Shown here piece after piece: positions 45,224-53,129 of a stretch of DNA of 64,000 bases. Source of the DNA: Clostridia bacterium (GTDB lineage Bacteria > Bacillota > Clostridia > Christensenellales > Borkfalkiaceae); contig JAGAKN010000004.1 in assembly GCA_017625565.1 (NCBI GenBank), positions 1 through 64,000 of the forward strand, read 5' to 3'. A program made the position numbers and the translations under genes. The notes under the pieces were generated by a model. The model was not told the origin of the DNA, made no database searches, and saw nothing but the letters and a program-made list of their open reading frames with translations. The first letter of the stretch is position 1, and each line of letters opens with the position of its first letter.

Positions 45224-46024
45224 TTAATTTGTCGGTTTGTCGATTTTTTTAGCGACGATCCCTTGGATCGGGCGGTATTCGTCCGTACGCAAACGCTTTT
45301 TAAAAAGCAACTGTTCGCCCTGGTAGCACTCGATATACAATTCGCTTTTTAATCCGTTTTTCGGCGAGCGTAAAATCTCGTCTTTCTCCCCTTCTTTGAC
45401 GATGGGCGCAGGCGGGGGAATTTCTTCCAAAGTACGGGAAGACAGCTCGTATCTTCGCCCCGTTTTTTTCCCGAAAACGCAAATGCGTAAACCGCCCGAA
45501 AACACCTGCGCGGAAATTTGCACGGGGGTATCGTAAGGATTGAAAAACCGCAAATCGCTCTCCGTCGACACCATCGCGTCCCTGGACGGCGCAACGTAGC
45601 CAACACGCAAGGAATGTGGATGAAATTCCGTTATCGTCAGCCCTGCTTTTAAAGCGGAGTTGTATAACGTCGTACTCACTTGACAAACACCACCGCCAAC
45701 CCCCAAGACGTACTCCCCGTTTACGATAATTTTCGCCTGTTGAAACCCTGCGTCCTGCGTTCTACGCCCCACCGTGCCGTTGAAAGAAAACTCCCCGTAA
45801 GCCTGAACGGTGATACCGTCGATTAACGACGCTGCAATGGCAATATTCTCGCACCTGCCCCTGTCTTTTTCGTCGTAATAGGTGGTGTACGACGCGATTT
45901 TATCCCAACCGTAGGGGTTGATTTCCGCTAACACCAGGCGCGGAGCGCGAACCCCAAACCCCAAACAGGCGAGAACAAAAAAAACGCCCGTTAGAAGGAG
46001 CGTTTTTCTATGTGTTTTTTGCAT
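45224..46024 (-). CDS. VanW-family exported protein
   Basis: A 266-residue protein with an N-terminal signal peptide or anchor (about residues 8-26) and a VanW domain. The domain shows ASYTTYYDEKDRGRCENIAIAAS, FSFNGTVGRRTQDAGFQ and VLGVGGGVCQVSTTLYNSAL, and then HSLRVGYVAPSRDAMVS. VanW proteins occur in clostridial cell-wall and glycopeptide contexts, but their activity is unknown. A C-terminal charged region follows. It lies downstream of recF; a terminator-like hairpin falls inside its first 16 codons. Confidence 0.85.
   Translation of the reverse strand: MQKTHRKTLLLTGVFFVLACLGFGVRAPRLVLAEINPYGWDKIASYTTYYDEKDRGRCENIAIAASLIDGITVQAYGEFSFNGTVGRRTQDAGFQQAKIIVNGEYVLGVGGGVCQVSTTLYNSALKAGLTITEFHPHSLRVGYVAPSRDAMVSTESDLRFFNPYDTPVQISAQVFSGGLRICVFGKKTGRRYELSSRTLEEIPPPAPIVKEGEKDEILRSPKNGLKSELYIECYQGEQLLFKKRLRTDEYRPIQGIVAKKIDKPTN
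45977..46007 (-). terminator. Terminator-like hairpin inside the vanW-like start region
   Basis: AAAACGC / GCGTTTT arms (45981-45987 and 46000-46006) with an eight-T run on the minus strand, within codons 6-16 of the gene at 45224-46024. It is probably the recF terminator embedded in the next coding sequence. Confidence 0.5.
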
Positions 46025-46085
46025 GCTCGTCCTTCCCTTTCTACCTTTCGTACAGTATGCTTAAAAAGGGAAGGGTTTATGTCCG

Positions 46086-47171
46086 TTAGCCTTTTATTTT
46101 TCCGTTTTCAATACGGATTTTTTTACTCTCTGCGCCGTAAAGCACTCGTTCCGCATGCGTACAAGTCAAAATCGTTTGCATGCCTGCGATACATTGTACC
46201 AACTTCTTGCGACGGGGCAAGTCCAGCTCGCTCATCACGTCGTCCAAAACAAGCACGGGATATTCCCCCGAAAGTTCCTTAAAAATTTGTACTTCGGCGA
46301 GCTTTAACGCGAGCGCCGCTGTACGCGTTTGTCCTTGAGAGGCGTAGGCTTTCGCGTCCACTCCGCCGATGGAAACGTCCAAATCGTCGCGATGCGGACC
46401 GACCGTTGTAAAGCCTAATCGTAAATCCTTGTCGTAATGATTTTCTAATCGTCGAAGTAAGGTTTTCGCAATCTCCGTTTCGTCACCGTCGTAATGTTTG
46501 TCGGGCGCAACGACAAGTTCTTCTCGCCCGTCCGTCAAAAACGCGTGAAACTCCTTAGCAAACGGCGCAAGTTTTTCCAAAAATTCCCTGCGTTTTTTCA
46601 AGATCACCGCGGCATATTTACAAAGCTGTTCGTCCCAAACAGGCAAAGTGTCCAAAACCATAGAAACGTCGTGATTTTTGAGCAATACGTTGCGTTGATC
46701 GAGTATTTTATTGTAGCGGAGTAGCGCCGTATAGTAAGCGGACGACGTTTGGGAAATGGACAAATTCATAAACCGGCGACGTTCGTCCGGGCCGTCCTGT
46801 ATCAAGCGCAACTCCCCAGGAGAAAAGAATACGCTGTTGATATGCCCCATCAAATCGGCGTTCTTGGAAATTTTACTGCCGTTGACGCGGATTTCGCGCT
46901 TATTTTCGTAGATATCCGCTTGAATGGTCACCATCCCATAGCGATTTTCCGCTTCCGCAATAATCCTTGCCGATTCCGCGCCTATACGAATGAGTTGTTT
47001 GTCGTGACGAATTCTCAACGACGCGCCCGTACAAAGATAAAAAACCGCTTCGGCGCAGTTCGTTTTGCCTTGCGCGTTCTTGCCGAACAAGACGTTTAAA
47101 CCGTCCGAAAAATCGAATTTTTCATTCTCGTAATTTCTGAAATTTTGAAGAAATAATTTTTTTATTTGCAT
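46086..47171 (-). CDS. recF: DNA replication and repair protein RecF
   Basis: A 361-residue SMC-like ATPase that loads RecA at gaps with RecO and RecR. It begins MQIKKLFLQNFRNYENEKFDF; Walker A is LFGKNAQGKTNCAEAV, the signature is YASQGQTRTAALALKL (about 285), and Walker B is PVLVLDDVMSELD. It is divergent from dnaA, and dnaN is not between them, unlike the usual dnaA-dnaN-yaaA-recF order. Confidence 0.95.
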   Translation of the reverse strand: MQIKKLFLQNFRNYENEKFDFSDGLNVLFGKNAQGKTNCAEAVFYLCTGASLRIRHDKQLIRIGAESARIIAEAENRYGMVTIQADIYENKREIRVNGSKISKNADLMGHINSVFFSPGELRLIQDGPDERRRFMNLSISQTSSAYYTALLRYNKILDQRNVLLKNHDVSMVLDTLPVWDEQLCKYAAVILKKRREFLEKLAPFAKEFHAFLTDGREELVVAPDKHYDGDETEIAKTLLRRLENHYDKDLRLGFTTVGPHRDDLDVSIGGVDAKAYASQGQTRTAALALKLAEVQIFKELSGEYPVLVLDDVMSELDLPRRKKLVQCIAGMQTILTCTHAERVLYGAESKKIRIENGKIKG

Positions 47172-47225
47172 AATCCCAAAAAAACCGTCGAAAATCGCTT
47201 TCTTTTCGTCGCGATTTGTATTATA

Positions 47226-47254
47226 ATTATATCAAATAATTTTGAAAAACACAA
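47226..47254 (-). promoter_or_regulatory. Promoter of recF; overlaps a -10 for dnaA
   Basis: TTGTGT (47249-47254, minus), 17 bp, TATAAT (47226-47231). A plus-strand TATAAT at 47222-47227 overlaps it and may serve dnaA, though without a good -35. One imperfect DnaA box, TGCGGATAA, lies at 47270-47278. Confidence 0.6.
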
Positions 47255-47309
47255 CTTCTCGAACGGGAATGCGGATAAGTATAGGGAAAAATTTTTAGGG
47301 AGCAAGGCT

Positions 47310-48644
47310 ATGGCGGAAAATGCACATTTACAATTCTTATGGAAACAAATTAGCGAACGGGCGGAAAATCTCATCAGTCCGTCGTCGTATAATACGTTTA
47401 TCAAAACGTTAGAACCGATCGATCTCGTTGGACAAGTACTCGTACTCCGCGCGGTGTCCGCTTTGGGCGCGCGTACGGTTATGAATAAGCATGCGGACAA
47501 AATTATCGACGCCATGGAAAAATGCGATCTCGGCGTGAAGAATTTCCGCCTTGTCGTAGACGGCTGCGCGGAATTTCCACTCAACGTCGAAGAAGAAGAA
47601 ACGGATTTCTTCCAAAACTCCCCGATTAATAAAAATTTCACCTTCGAATCGTTCGTGACGGGTTCGGGTAGTAAATTCGTATACGCGGCGGCTAAATCGG
47701 TTGCGGAAGCCCCCGGCGAAACGTTCAACCCCCTGTTCATTTACGGGGAATCAGGGCTCGGGAAAACCCACCTGATGCACGCGATCGCGAACTATATCGA
47801 AAAGCATTCCCCCGAAAAACGCGTCGTATACACGACTTCGGAAAATTTCTTGAACGAGTTTATCAACTCGATCGCGCAAAAGAGTGGTGCAAAATTCCGC
47901 AACCACTACCGCAACGTCGACGTTTTGATGATCGACGACATTCAATTCTTAAAGAGCAAAATGCAGGTTCAAGAAGAATTCTTCCATACTTTTAACGAAT
48001 TGACGGCGCAAAACAAGCAAATTATTTTAACGTCCGACCGTCCGCCTAAGGAATTAGAAGCCTTGGAAGAACGTTTGCGTACCCGCTTTGAAGGGGGTAT
48101 GCTCGCGGACGTGCAACCGCCCGATCCTGAAACTAAAGTCGCAATTTTAAAGCGCAAAGCGCTCGATCGGAAATGCCCGATGACCGACGACGTGTTAGAG
48201 TTCTTGGCACGCGATTCCGGGCACGACGTGCGTACGCTGGAGGGGCGCTTGAATAAGGTTATTTTTGCAAGCAAACTCCACGAAGAGCCTATTTCGTTGA
48301 GCCTTGCAAAGCTCGCTTTAAGCGAATCTGTGAACGAATCTTTGGAAGAAGAAGACGTCACCCCCGAAAAGGTCATTTCAGCGGTTTGCGGATACTTCAA
48401 ACAAACGAAGGAAGATTTGCTTGGCAAAACCAAGAAAGCCGAAGTGGTAAAAGCGCGTCAAATTTGCGCGTATCTCATTTGTGAAATGCTCTCTCTTCCC
48501 TTGGTTTCCGTCGGGAATATTTTGGGCGGTAGAGATCATACGACGATTATGTACGCGCGGGACAAGATGGAAAAACTCTCGTCCTTGAACGATCGAATCG
48601 CCAAAGAAATCGACGATATCAAGAATATCATATTAAAAAAATAA
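47310..48644 (+). CDS. dnaA: Chromosomal replication initiator DnaA
   Basis: A 444-residue initiator. Domain I starts AHLQFLWKQISERAENL; the AAA+ domain has Walker A GESGLGKTHLMHAIANY (about 147) and Walker B VLMIDDIQFL (about 208). Domain IV carries the DnaA-box binding helix RDHTTIMYARDKM. The start at 47310 follows AGGGAG and matches the family; a longer frame adds 48 unrelated residues. It is followed by mnmG, not dnaN, and stands divergent to recF. Confidence 0.97.
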   Translation: MAENAHLQFLWKQISERAENLISPSSYNTFIKTLEPIDLVGQVLVLRAVSALGARTVMNKHADKIIDAMEKCDLGVKNFRLVVDGCAEFPLNVEEEETDFFQNSPINKNFTFESFVTGSGSKFVYAAAKSVAEAPGETFNPLFIYGESGLGKTHLMHAIANYIEKHSPEKRVVYTTSENFLNEFINSIAQKSGAKFRNHYRNVDVLMIDDIQFLKSKMQVQEEFFHTFNELTAQNKQIILTSDRPPKELEALEERLRTRFEGGMLADVQPPDPETKVAILKRKALDRKCPMTDDVLEFLARDSGHDVRTLEGRLNKVIFASKLHEEPISLSLAKLALSESVNESLEEEDVTPEKVISAVCGYFKQTKEDLLGKTKKAEVVKARQICAYLICEMLSLPLVSVGNILGGRDHTTIMYARDKMEKLSSLNDRIAKEIDDIKNIILKK

Positions 48645-48654
48645 CTTGTCAATT

Positions 48655-50538
48655 ATGGAATTTTCAAACGGTACGTTTTTAGAATACGCCGCAGACGCGG
48701 TAGTTGTCGGAGCGGGGCACGCAGGTTGCGAAGCCTCGCTTGCTTTGGCGCGTACGGGGATTAAAACGGCACTACTCACGTTAAATCTCGATAGTATTGC
48801 GTTTTTGCCATGCAACCCGTCCATCGGCGGTACGGCAAAAGGACATCTCGTCCGCGAAATCGACGCGCTCGGCGGAGAAATGGGGATTGTTGCAGACGAC
48901 ACCGCCCTGCAAATCCGCATGCTCAACGTCGGCAAGGGCGCTGCCGTACAAAGCTTGCGCGCGCAATCGGATAAAAACGCCTACCATCGCGCAATGAAAC
49001 AAACCTTGGAAAACACCGAGAATTTGCGGATTTTTCAAGCTGAAGCCACCGAAATTTTAACCGAGAACGGAAAATGCGTCGGCGTAAAAACCCATTATAA
49101 CGGCGTGATCACTTGCAAAGTCGTTATTCTTTGTACGGGGGTGTATTTGAACGGCGAAACCATCACCGGCAACGTCGTGGCAAAATCCGGTCCGAACGGG
49201 TTTGCTCCTGCAAACAATGGTTTGACCGAGAGTTTGATCCGTTTAGGATTTAACGTCCGTCGGTTTAAAACGGGTACGCCTGCGCGCGTGGACGGACGCA
49301 CGGTGGATTATTCCAAATGCGAAATTCAAAACGGGGATACGGATATTTATCCCTTCTCGTTCATGCACGACAAAGCCCCCGAAAACAAACGTCCTTGTTA
49401 TCTCACGTACACAAACTTGGATACGCACGCGATTATTATGGACAATTTGGATCGCTCGCCATTATACAACGGCGTCATTCAATCCACGGGCCCTAGATAT
49501 TGCCCGTCCATTGAAACCAAAGTCGTACGGTTTAAGGATAAAGAACGGCATCAGCTCTTTTTAGAACCCGAAGGCGCGGACACGCACGAAGTCTACGTGC
49601 AGGGCATGTCCACGTCTATGCCCCACGACGTACAACGGGCAATGTACGCGTCCGTCGTCGGTTTGGAACACGCGGACATTATGCGCTACGGCTATGCAAT
49701 CGAATACGACTGTATCGATACGTTGGACGTATTGCCGACGCTCGAATTTAAAAAAGTGGAAGGCGTGTACACAGCGGGGCAAATCAACGGCACGTCGGGG
49801 TATGAAGAAGCCGCCGCGCAAGGCTTAATCGCAGGCTTGAACGCGTCCTTGAAACTGCGCGGACTCCCCCCTTTAGTTTTGCGTCGCGACGAAGCGTATA
49901 TCGGCGTCCTCATCGACGATTTGGTCACCAAAGGCACGGACGAGCCCTATCGAATGATGACTTCGCGCGCCGAACACCGCATTTGCTTGCGCCAAGACAA
50001 CGCCGATTTCCGCTTGACGGAAAAGGGCTACGCTTGCGGTTTGGTCAAATCCGACCGCTACGAACGCTACTTGGAAAGAAAAGCGCAATACGAAAAGCTC
50101 TTGGAAGAATTACAAACCCGCATCCTGCCCAAGGACGCGGTAGCATTTTTAGAAAAATACGGCTACGGAATGCCGAGCAAAGGCGTTTCGTACGCGGAAA
50201 TGTTAAAACGCTCGATCCCCTTAAAGGACGTGATGGAATATTTCGGCGTGTTTAAAGAATACCCGAAAAACGTCTTGGAAACGGCGGAAATCACCGTCCG
50301 CTACGAAGGGTATTTAAAGCAGGGTTTGGAAATGATCGAACGGGCAAAACGCTTGGAAGACAAACTCCTGCCGGCGGATATCCGTTATGAAGAAATCAAG
50401 GGGTTGCGTTTGGAAGCGCAGGAAAAACTAAACCGTATCCGTCCGTTCAATCTCGGACAAGCTGGCAGAATTTCGGGGGTTAACCCCGCCGACGTATCGG
50501 TGCTGATGGTCTATTTAGCGTCGAGAAATGAAAAATAA
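48655..50538 (+). CDS. mnmG: tRNA uridine-5-carboxymethylaminomethyl synthesis protein MnmG
   Basis: A 627-residue FAD protein that, with MnmE, modifies the wobble uridine of tRNAs. The FAD loop VVVGAGHAGCEASLALAR is near residue 16, with NPSIGGTAKGHLVREIDALGG near 55 and GYEEAAAQG near 380. The ATG at 48655 lies 10 bp after the dnaA stop with no clear SD, so translation may be coupled to dnaA; a TTG at 48646 is the alternative. mnmG commonly lies near the origin beside mnmE and rsmG, which are not present here. Confidence 0.96.
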   Translation: MEFSNGTFLEYAADAVVVGAGHAGCEASLALARTGIKTALLTLNLDSIAFLPCNPSIGGTAKGHLVREIDALGGEMGIVADDTALQIRMLNVGKGAAVQSLRAQSDKNAYHRAMKQTLENTENLRIFQAEATEILTENGKCVGVKTHYNGVITCKVVILCTGVYLNGETITGNVVAKSGPNGFAPANNGLTESLIRLGFNVRRFKTGTPARVDGRTVDYSKCEIQNGDTDIYPFSFMHDKAPENKRPCYLTYTNLDTHAIIMDNLDRSPLYNGVIQSTGPRYCPSIETKVVRFKDKERHQLFLEPEGADTHEVYVQGMSTSMPHDVQRAMYASVVGLEHADIMRYGYAIEYDCIDTLDVLPTLEFKKVEGVYTAGQINGTSGYEEAAAQGLIAGLNASLKLRGLPPLVLRRDEAYIGVLIDDLVTKGTDEPYRMMTSRAEHRICLRQDNADFRLTEKGYACGLVKSDRYERYLERKAQYEKLLEELQTRILPKDAVAFLEKYGYGMPSKGVSYAEMLKRSIPLKDVMEYFGVFKEYPKNVLETAEITVRYEGYLKQGLEMIERAKRLEDKLLPADIRYEEIKGLRLEAQEKLNRIRPFNLGQAGRISGVNPADVSVLMVYLASRNEK

Positions 50539-50545
50539 AAAACTC

Positions 50546-50577
50546 TCCACTGTCATAGCCAGTGGATTTTACTTTTT
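50546..50577 (+). terminator. Terminator of the dnaA-mnmG unit
   Basis: TCCACTG / CAGTGGA stem with a TTTTACTTTTT tail just after the mnmG stop. Confidence 0.7.
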
Positions 50578-50588
50578 GGGCATAGCCT

Positions 50589-50789
50589 TGTCATACCAAG
50601 CGTAGGCCTTAGCCGTAGTCAAACATATCGCAGCTCTGTCATTTCGAGCGTAGCAGCTTTGCTGCGAAGTCGAGAGTATCTCGGCTTTGTCATTTCGAGC
50701 GTAGTCGAGAAATCTCTTAGATACGCTCCATTCGCTTCGCTCAGTCGGTATGACAAAAGGGACGATTTCTTCGCTCAGTCGGTATGACA
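50589..50789. repeat. Interspersed palindromic repeat cluster (TGTCATTTCGAGCG family)
   Basis: TGTCATTTCGAGCGTAG occurs exactly at 50637 and 50688. The opposite end TCGCTCAGTCGGTATGACA occurs exactly at 50737-50755 and 50771-50789. The units are imperfect inverted repeats with TGTCAT and ATGACA ends, and the right-hand end is duplicated. A minus-strand reading of this stretch is an artefact of the repeat. Such elements are scattered in many uncultured genomes; no transposase is present, so they are probably non-autonomous. Confidence 0.8.
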
Positions 50790-50833
50790 TTCCTGCCCAT
50801 CGTGCCGATCGCGTGGGTTTACTATACAACATA

Positions 50834-50870
50834 GCGGGCGAGCCGAATCGGCTCGCCCGCGTTTTATTTT
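50834..50870 (+). terminator. Strong hairpin between repeat cluster and SHOCT gene
   Basis: GCGGGCGAGCCG / CGGCTCGCCCGC stem (50834-50860) followed on the plus strand by GTTTTATTTTG. Confidence 0.7.
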
Positions 50871-50879
50871 GTCTTTTCG

Positions 50880-51485
50880 TCAGTTCAAAAGCTCCGTTTT
50901 CTTTTTATCGTACTCTTCTTGCGTAATCCCGTCTTGATCCAACAAGGACTTGTATTTTAAAAGCAACTCGACGATTTCCGCTTCTTTTAGACATATAACG
51001 GTGGGTTCAAACGTTTCTTTTGTGTTCTTCTCAATTGCAAAATATACAATTGCCTCTGCCACCATCAAAAGAAAAGGCCAATACGTTTTCGTGGTGAATT
51101 CGCGGTCGCTGTACCCATAGTAGTCAGTTATCTCTCGACTCAATATAAATCCGTTTATCATATAGACTGTTACCAAAATAACATTTATGATTACGCAAGT
51201 CGTGAGCAGATATTGTAATTTTTCGTGCTTGTTATATGTCAGATATCCCACGACTGCAATCTCGCCAACCCCTACAAGCAGCATCAAAATATTGAAAATT
51301 CTCAACCATTCCGAGCAATAAATTCTCTCATCAAGTTTCCACCCGTTCATTATTTCAAAGCCGTTTAATTTCAAGCTATAACCACTATCTTTCCTATATT
51401 CAAACATATTAAAGCACAATGCCAAGACAACAAGGATCGCCGTTGCCAAAGCTATAAGTAAGGTTGCTATTCTTTTTTTTGCCAT
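50880..51485 (-). CDS. Four-span membrane protein with C-terminal SHOCT domain
   Basis: A 201-residue protein. About four membrane spans occupy residues 5-160, with a short extracellular loop (YRKDSGYSLKLNG) after the first. The C-terminal stretch LLKYKSLLDQDGITQEEYDKKK is a SHOCT domain, a short helical oligomerisation module. No function is known. The start at 51485 (MAKKRIATLL) has AGGAG upstream and removes a 59-residue, poorly conserved extension of the longer frame. It is AT-rich and has its own promoter at 51522-51550. Confidence 0.7.
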   Translation of the reverse strand: MAKKRIATLLIALATAILVVLALCFNMFEYRKDSGYSLKLNGFEIMNGWKLDERIYCSEWLRIFNILMLLVGVGEIAVVGYLTYNKHEKLQYLLTTCVIINVILVTVYMINGFILSREITDYYGYSDREFTTKTYWPFLLMVAEAIVYFAIEKNTKETFEPTVICLKEAEIVELLLKYKSLLDQDGITQEEYDKKKTELLN

Positions 51486-51521
51486 AATTTTTCTCCTATT
51501 GCCTATCTCTATATGATGATT

Positions 51522-51550
51522 ATTATATATTTTCTCTAAATATAAGCCAA
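51522..51550 (-). promoter_or_regulatory. Promoter of the SHOCT-domain gene
   Basis: TTGGCT (51545-51550, minus), 17 bp, TATAAT (51522-51527). Confidence 0.65.
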
Positions 51551-51568
51551 GTGTTTTATAAAAATTGC

Positions 51569-51602
51569 GTATAGATCTCGACGCAACATTCACGATGACA
51601 AA
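51569..51602. repeat. Degenerate single copy of the TGTCAT-type repeat
   Basis: The stretch reads AGATCTCGACGC and ends CACGATGACA, a decayed relative of the element at 50589-50789 in the opposite orientation. Confidence 0.45.
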
Positions 51603-51616
51603 ACAGTATGGCAATT

Positions 51617-51655
51617 CACTCAAAACCGCGTTGCAAAACAATGCGGTTTTGAGTG
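51617..51655. terminator. Hairpin downstream of the duplicated lipoprotein gene
   Basis: CACTCAAAACCGC / GCGGTTTTGAGTG stem of 13 bp close after the lipoprotein stop; the T tail is weak. Confidence 0.5.
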
Positions 51656-51663
51656 TACTCATT

Positions 51664-53085
51664 TTATTTACCTTCTACCGCATTTCCGCCTTGCACGTTG
51701 TTAGGCAAATCAATCGAGCCCGTACCGTACGTAAACGTAAGTGCAACGGCTACCGCCATCGTGTCCCCGGGCATTTGATACTCCATATCGAAAGTGATGC
51801 CCGTAATCTTTTTATCCGCATTGAATTTAATGACGATATTCGAATACGTCGCTTCGATCATACCGCCGTAGAGTTCCACCTTTAACCCGCTACAGGTATA
51901 CTCGTCTTTATCCGCATTATACGTATAATTTTTCGCATCCCGTACAGCTTCTACCAACGCCATTGCGTCATACAAATCATTCATAAATTCATCAAAATGC
52001 GCAGAGTTGACAGCCTTATCGTATCCGATCAGCGTCATATTTTCCATGTCCACCATCGGCGAATAAAGATTATACGTATCTTCTCCCGTCCATTCGTAAT
52101 AACGAGGATAGTTGCCAGGTTCTTCTACCCCTGCCGCGTCAAATTCCGTTCCCGTGCGTTTCCAAATATTTCCGCAACGTTGATTGGTATACTGTTCATA
52201 GCTTGTGTCCGCATACGTCATCGTTTGCACAACCGTAAATTCCGCACCGAAGCTGAAGCCTTTCTCAAATTCCCCTGCCGTCATACTGCCAATGTTCGTA
52301 TCCGCTCCGAATACGTTCGTCGGAAGCGTTATCGTCGTCGTGCCGTAAGTAATCGTAAAGGTATAACTAAGCACCAGCGTTGCCGCAGCCGCCGTAGGTG
52401 CTACCGCTTCTTGGCTGACCGAGCCTCCACCGCTAGTCTTTCTCATTTCATAGGACAATTCCGCGAGCTTTTTACCATCCGTCGTAAACCCGAGCTTTAC
52501 GTTATAAATCTTACTCGAATATACAGAAAGTTCGCTAGCTTCGTATCTTTCCGTTTCCGTGTTGTACGTGAAATCGGACATTGTTCTCGCCGTCTCGGGA
52601 TACCATTCCGCAAGCGGGAACTCCGCAAAATCTTCCACTTCATAATACTCGCTCGCTTCTTTCGTCCAATACGTATCATTCTTTTCGTATTCGTACACCG
52701 TTTCCCCGTCGATCTCATAATAATAGCTATCGTCCGTTTCTAATACGTTTCCTTGCGCGTCCTTAACGTAGCTTAACGTTTCAAACAAATTGCCCGCGCG
52801 TTTTCCAACTTGTTCTTCATATTCGTGTTCCGCGTCCCCCGCAATAGCTTCCTTGGCAATTACCGTAAAGTTTGTACCCAAGTTCCAAGCAGCCGCCCAT
52901 TCCGTTTCGCTAACTTCCCCGCCAACTTCAACGGGTTCGCCAGGCGTTTGTCCCGGAAGCGTCGAAGAACTGTTCGAGTTGCTTTGCCCGTCGTTTTTCG
53001 AGCTATCGTCATCCTTGCCACCACCACAAGCAACAACGCCAGCGCACATAGTAAGCGCCATCAAAAGTGCCAAAAGTTTTTTCAT
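51664..53085 (-). CDS. Lipoprotein with internal tandem domain duplication
   Basis: A 473-residue secreted protein. The signal peptide MKKLLALLMALTMCAGVVAC gives a lipid-modified cysteine at residue 20, followed by an Asp/Ser/Asn-rich linker (about 22-55). Two related halves follow, about 56-245 and 266-470. Each carries F(T)VIAK/F(T)VVQT, a GNxxxTxx block, a YxAxxxxY segment and a TFTYGT-TITLP / TFTYGT-SIDLP ending (NVFGA / NVQGG). I do not recognise the family; a surface sensor or binding protein is plausible. RBS AAAGGAG. It follows the GT2 gene after 44 bp on the minus strand and probably shares its promoter. Confidence 0.75.
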   Translation of the reverse strand: MKKLLALLMALTMCAGVVACGGGKDDDSSKNDGQSNSNSSSTLPGQTPGEPVEVGGEVSETEWAAAWNLGTNFTVIAKEAIAGDAEHEYEEQVGKRAGNLFETLSYVKDAQGNVLETDDSYYYEIDGETVYEYEKNDTYWTKEASEYYEVEDFAEFPLAEWYPETARTMSDFTYNTETERYEASELSVYSSKIYNVKLGFTTDGKKLAELSYEMRKTSGGGSVSQEAVAPTAAAATLVLSYTFTITYGTTTITLPTNVFGADTNIGSMTAGEFEKGFSFGAEFTVVQTMTYADTSYEQYTNQRCGNIWKRTGTEFDAAGVEEPGNYPRYYEWTGEDTYNLYSPMVDMENMTLIGYDKAVNSAHFDEFMNDLYDAMALVEAVRDAKNYTYNADKDEYTCSGLKVELYGGMIEATYSNIVIKFNADKKITGITFDMEYQMPGDTMAVAVALTFTYGTGSIDLPNNVQGGNAVEGK

Positions 53086-53129
53086 GATTTTTCTCCTTTT
53101 ATCTCTACCGTACGTATACGGTTTTTTAT

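Noticed and set aside
47172-47309. Chromosomal origin
   Set aside because: Only one imperfect DnaA box, no AT-rich unwinding repeat cluster, no dnaN, and no apparent strand-bias switch.
50569-50832. 87-codon minus-strand frame
   Set aside because: It translates the interspersed repeat; FLDYARND-type strings are a known artefact of such elements.
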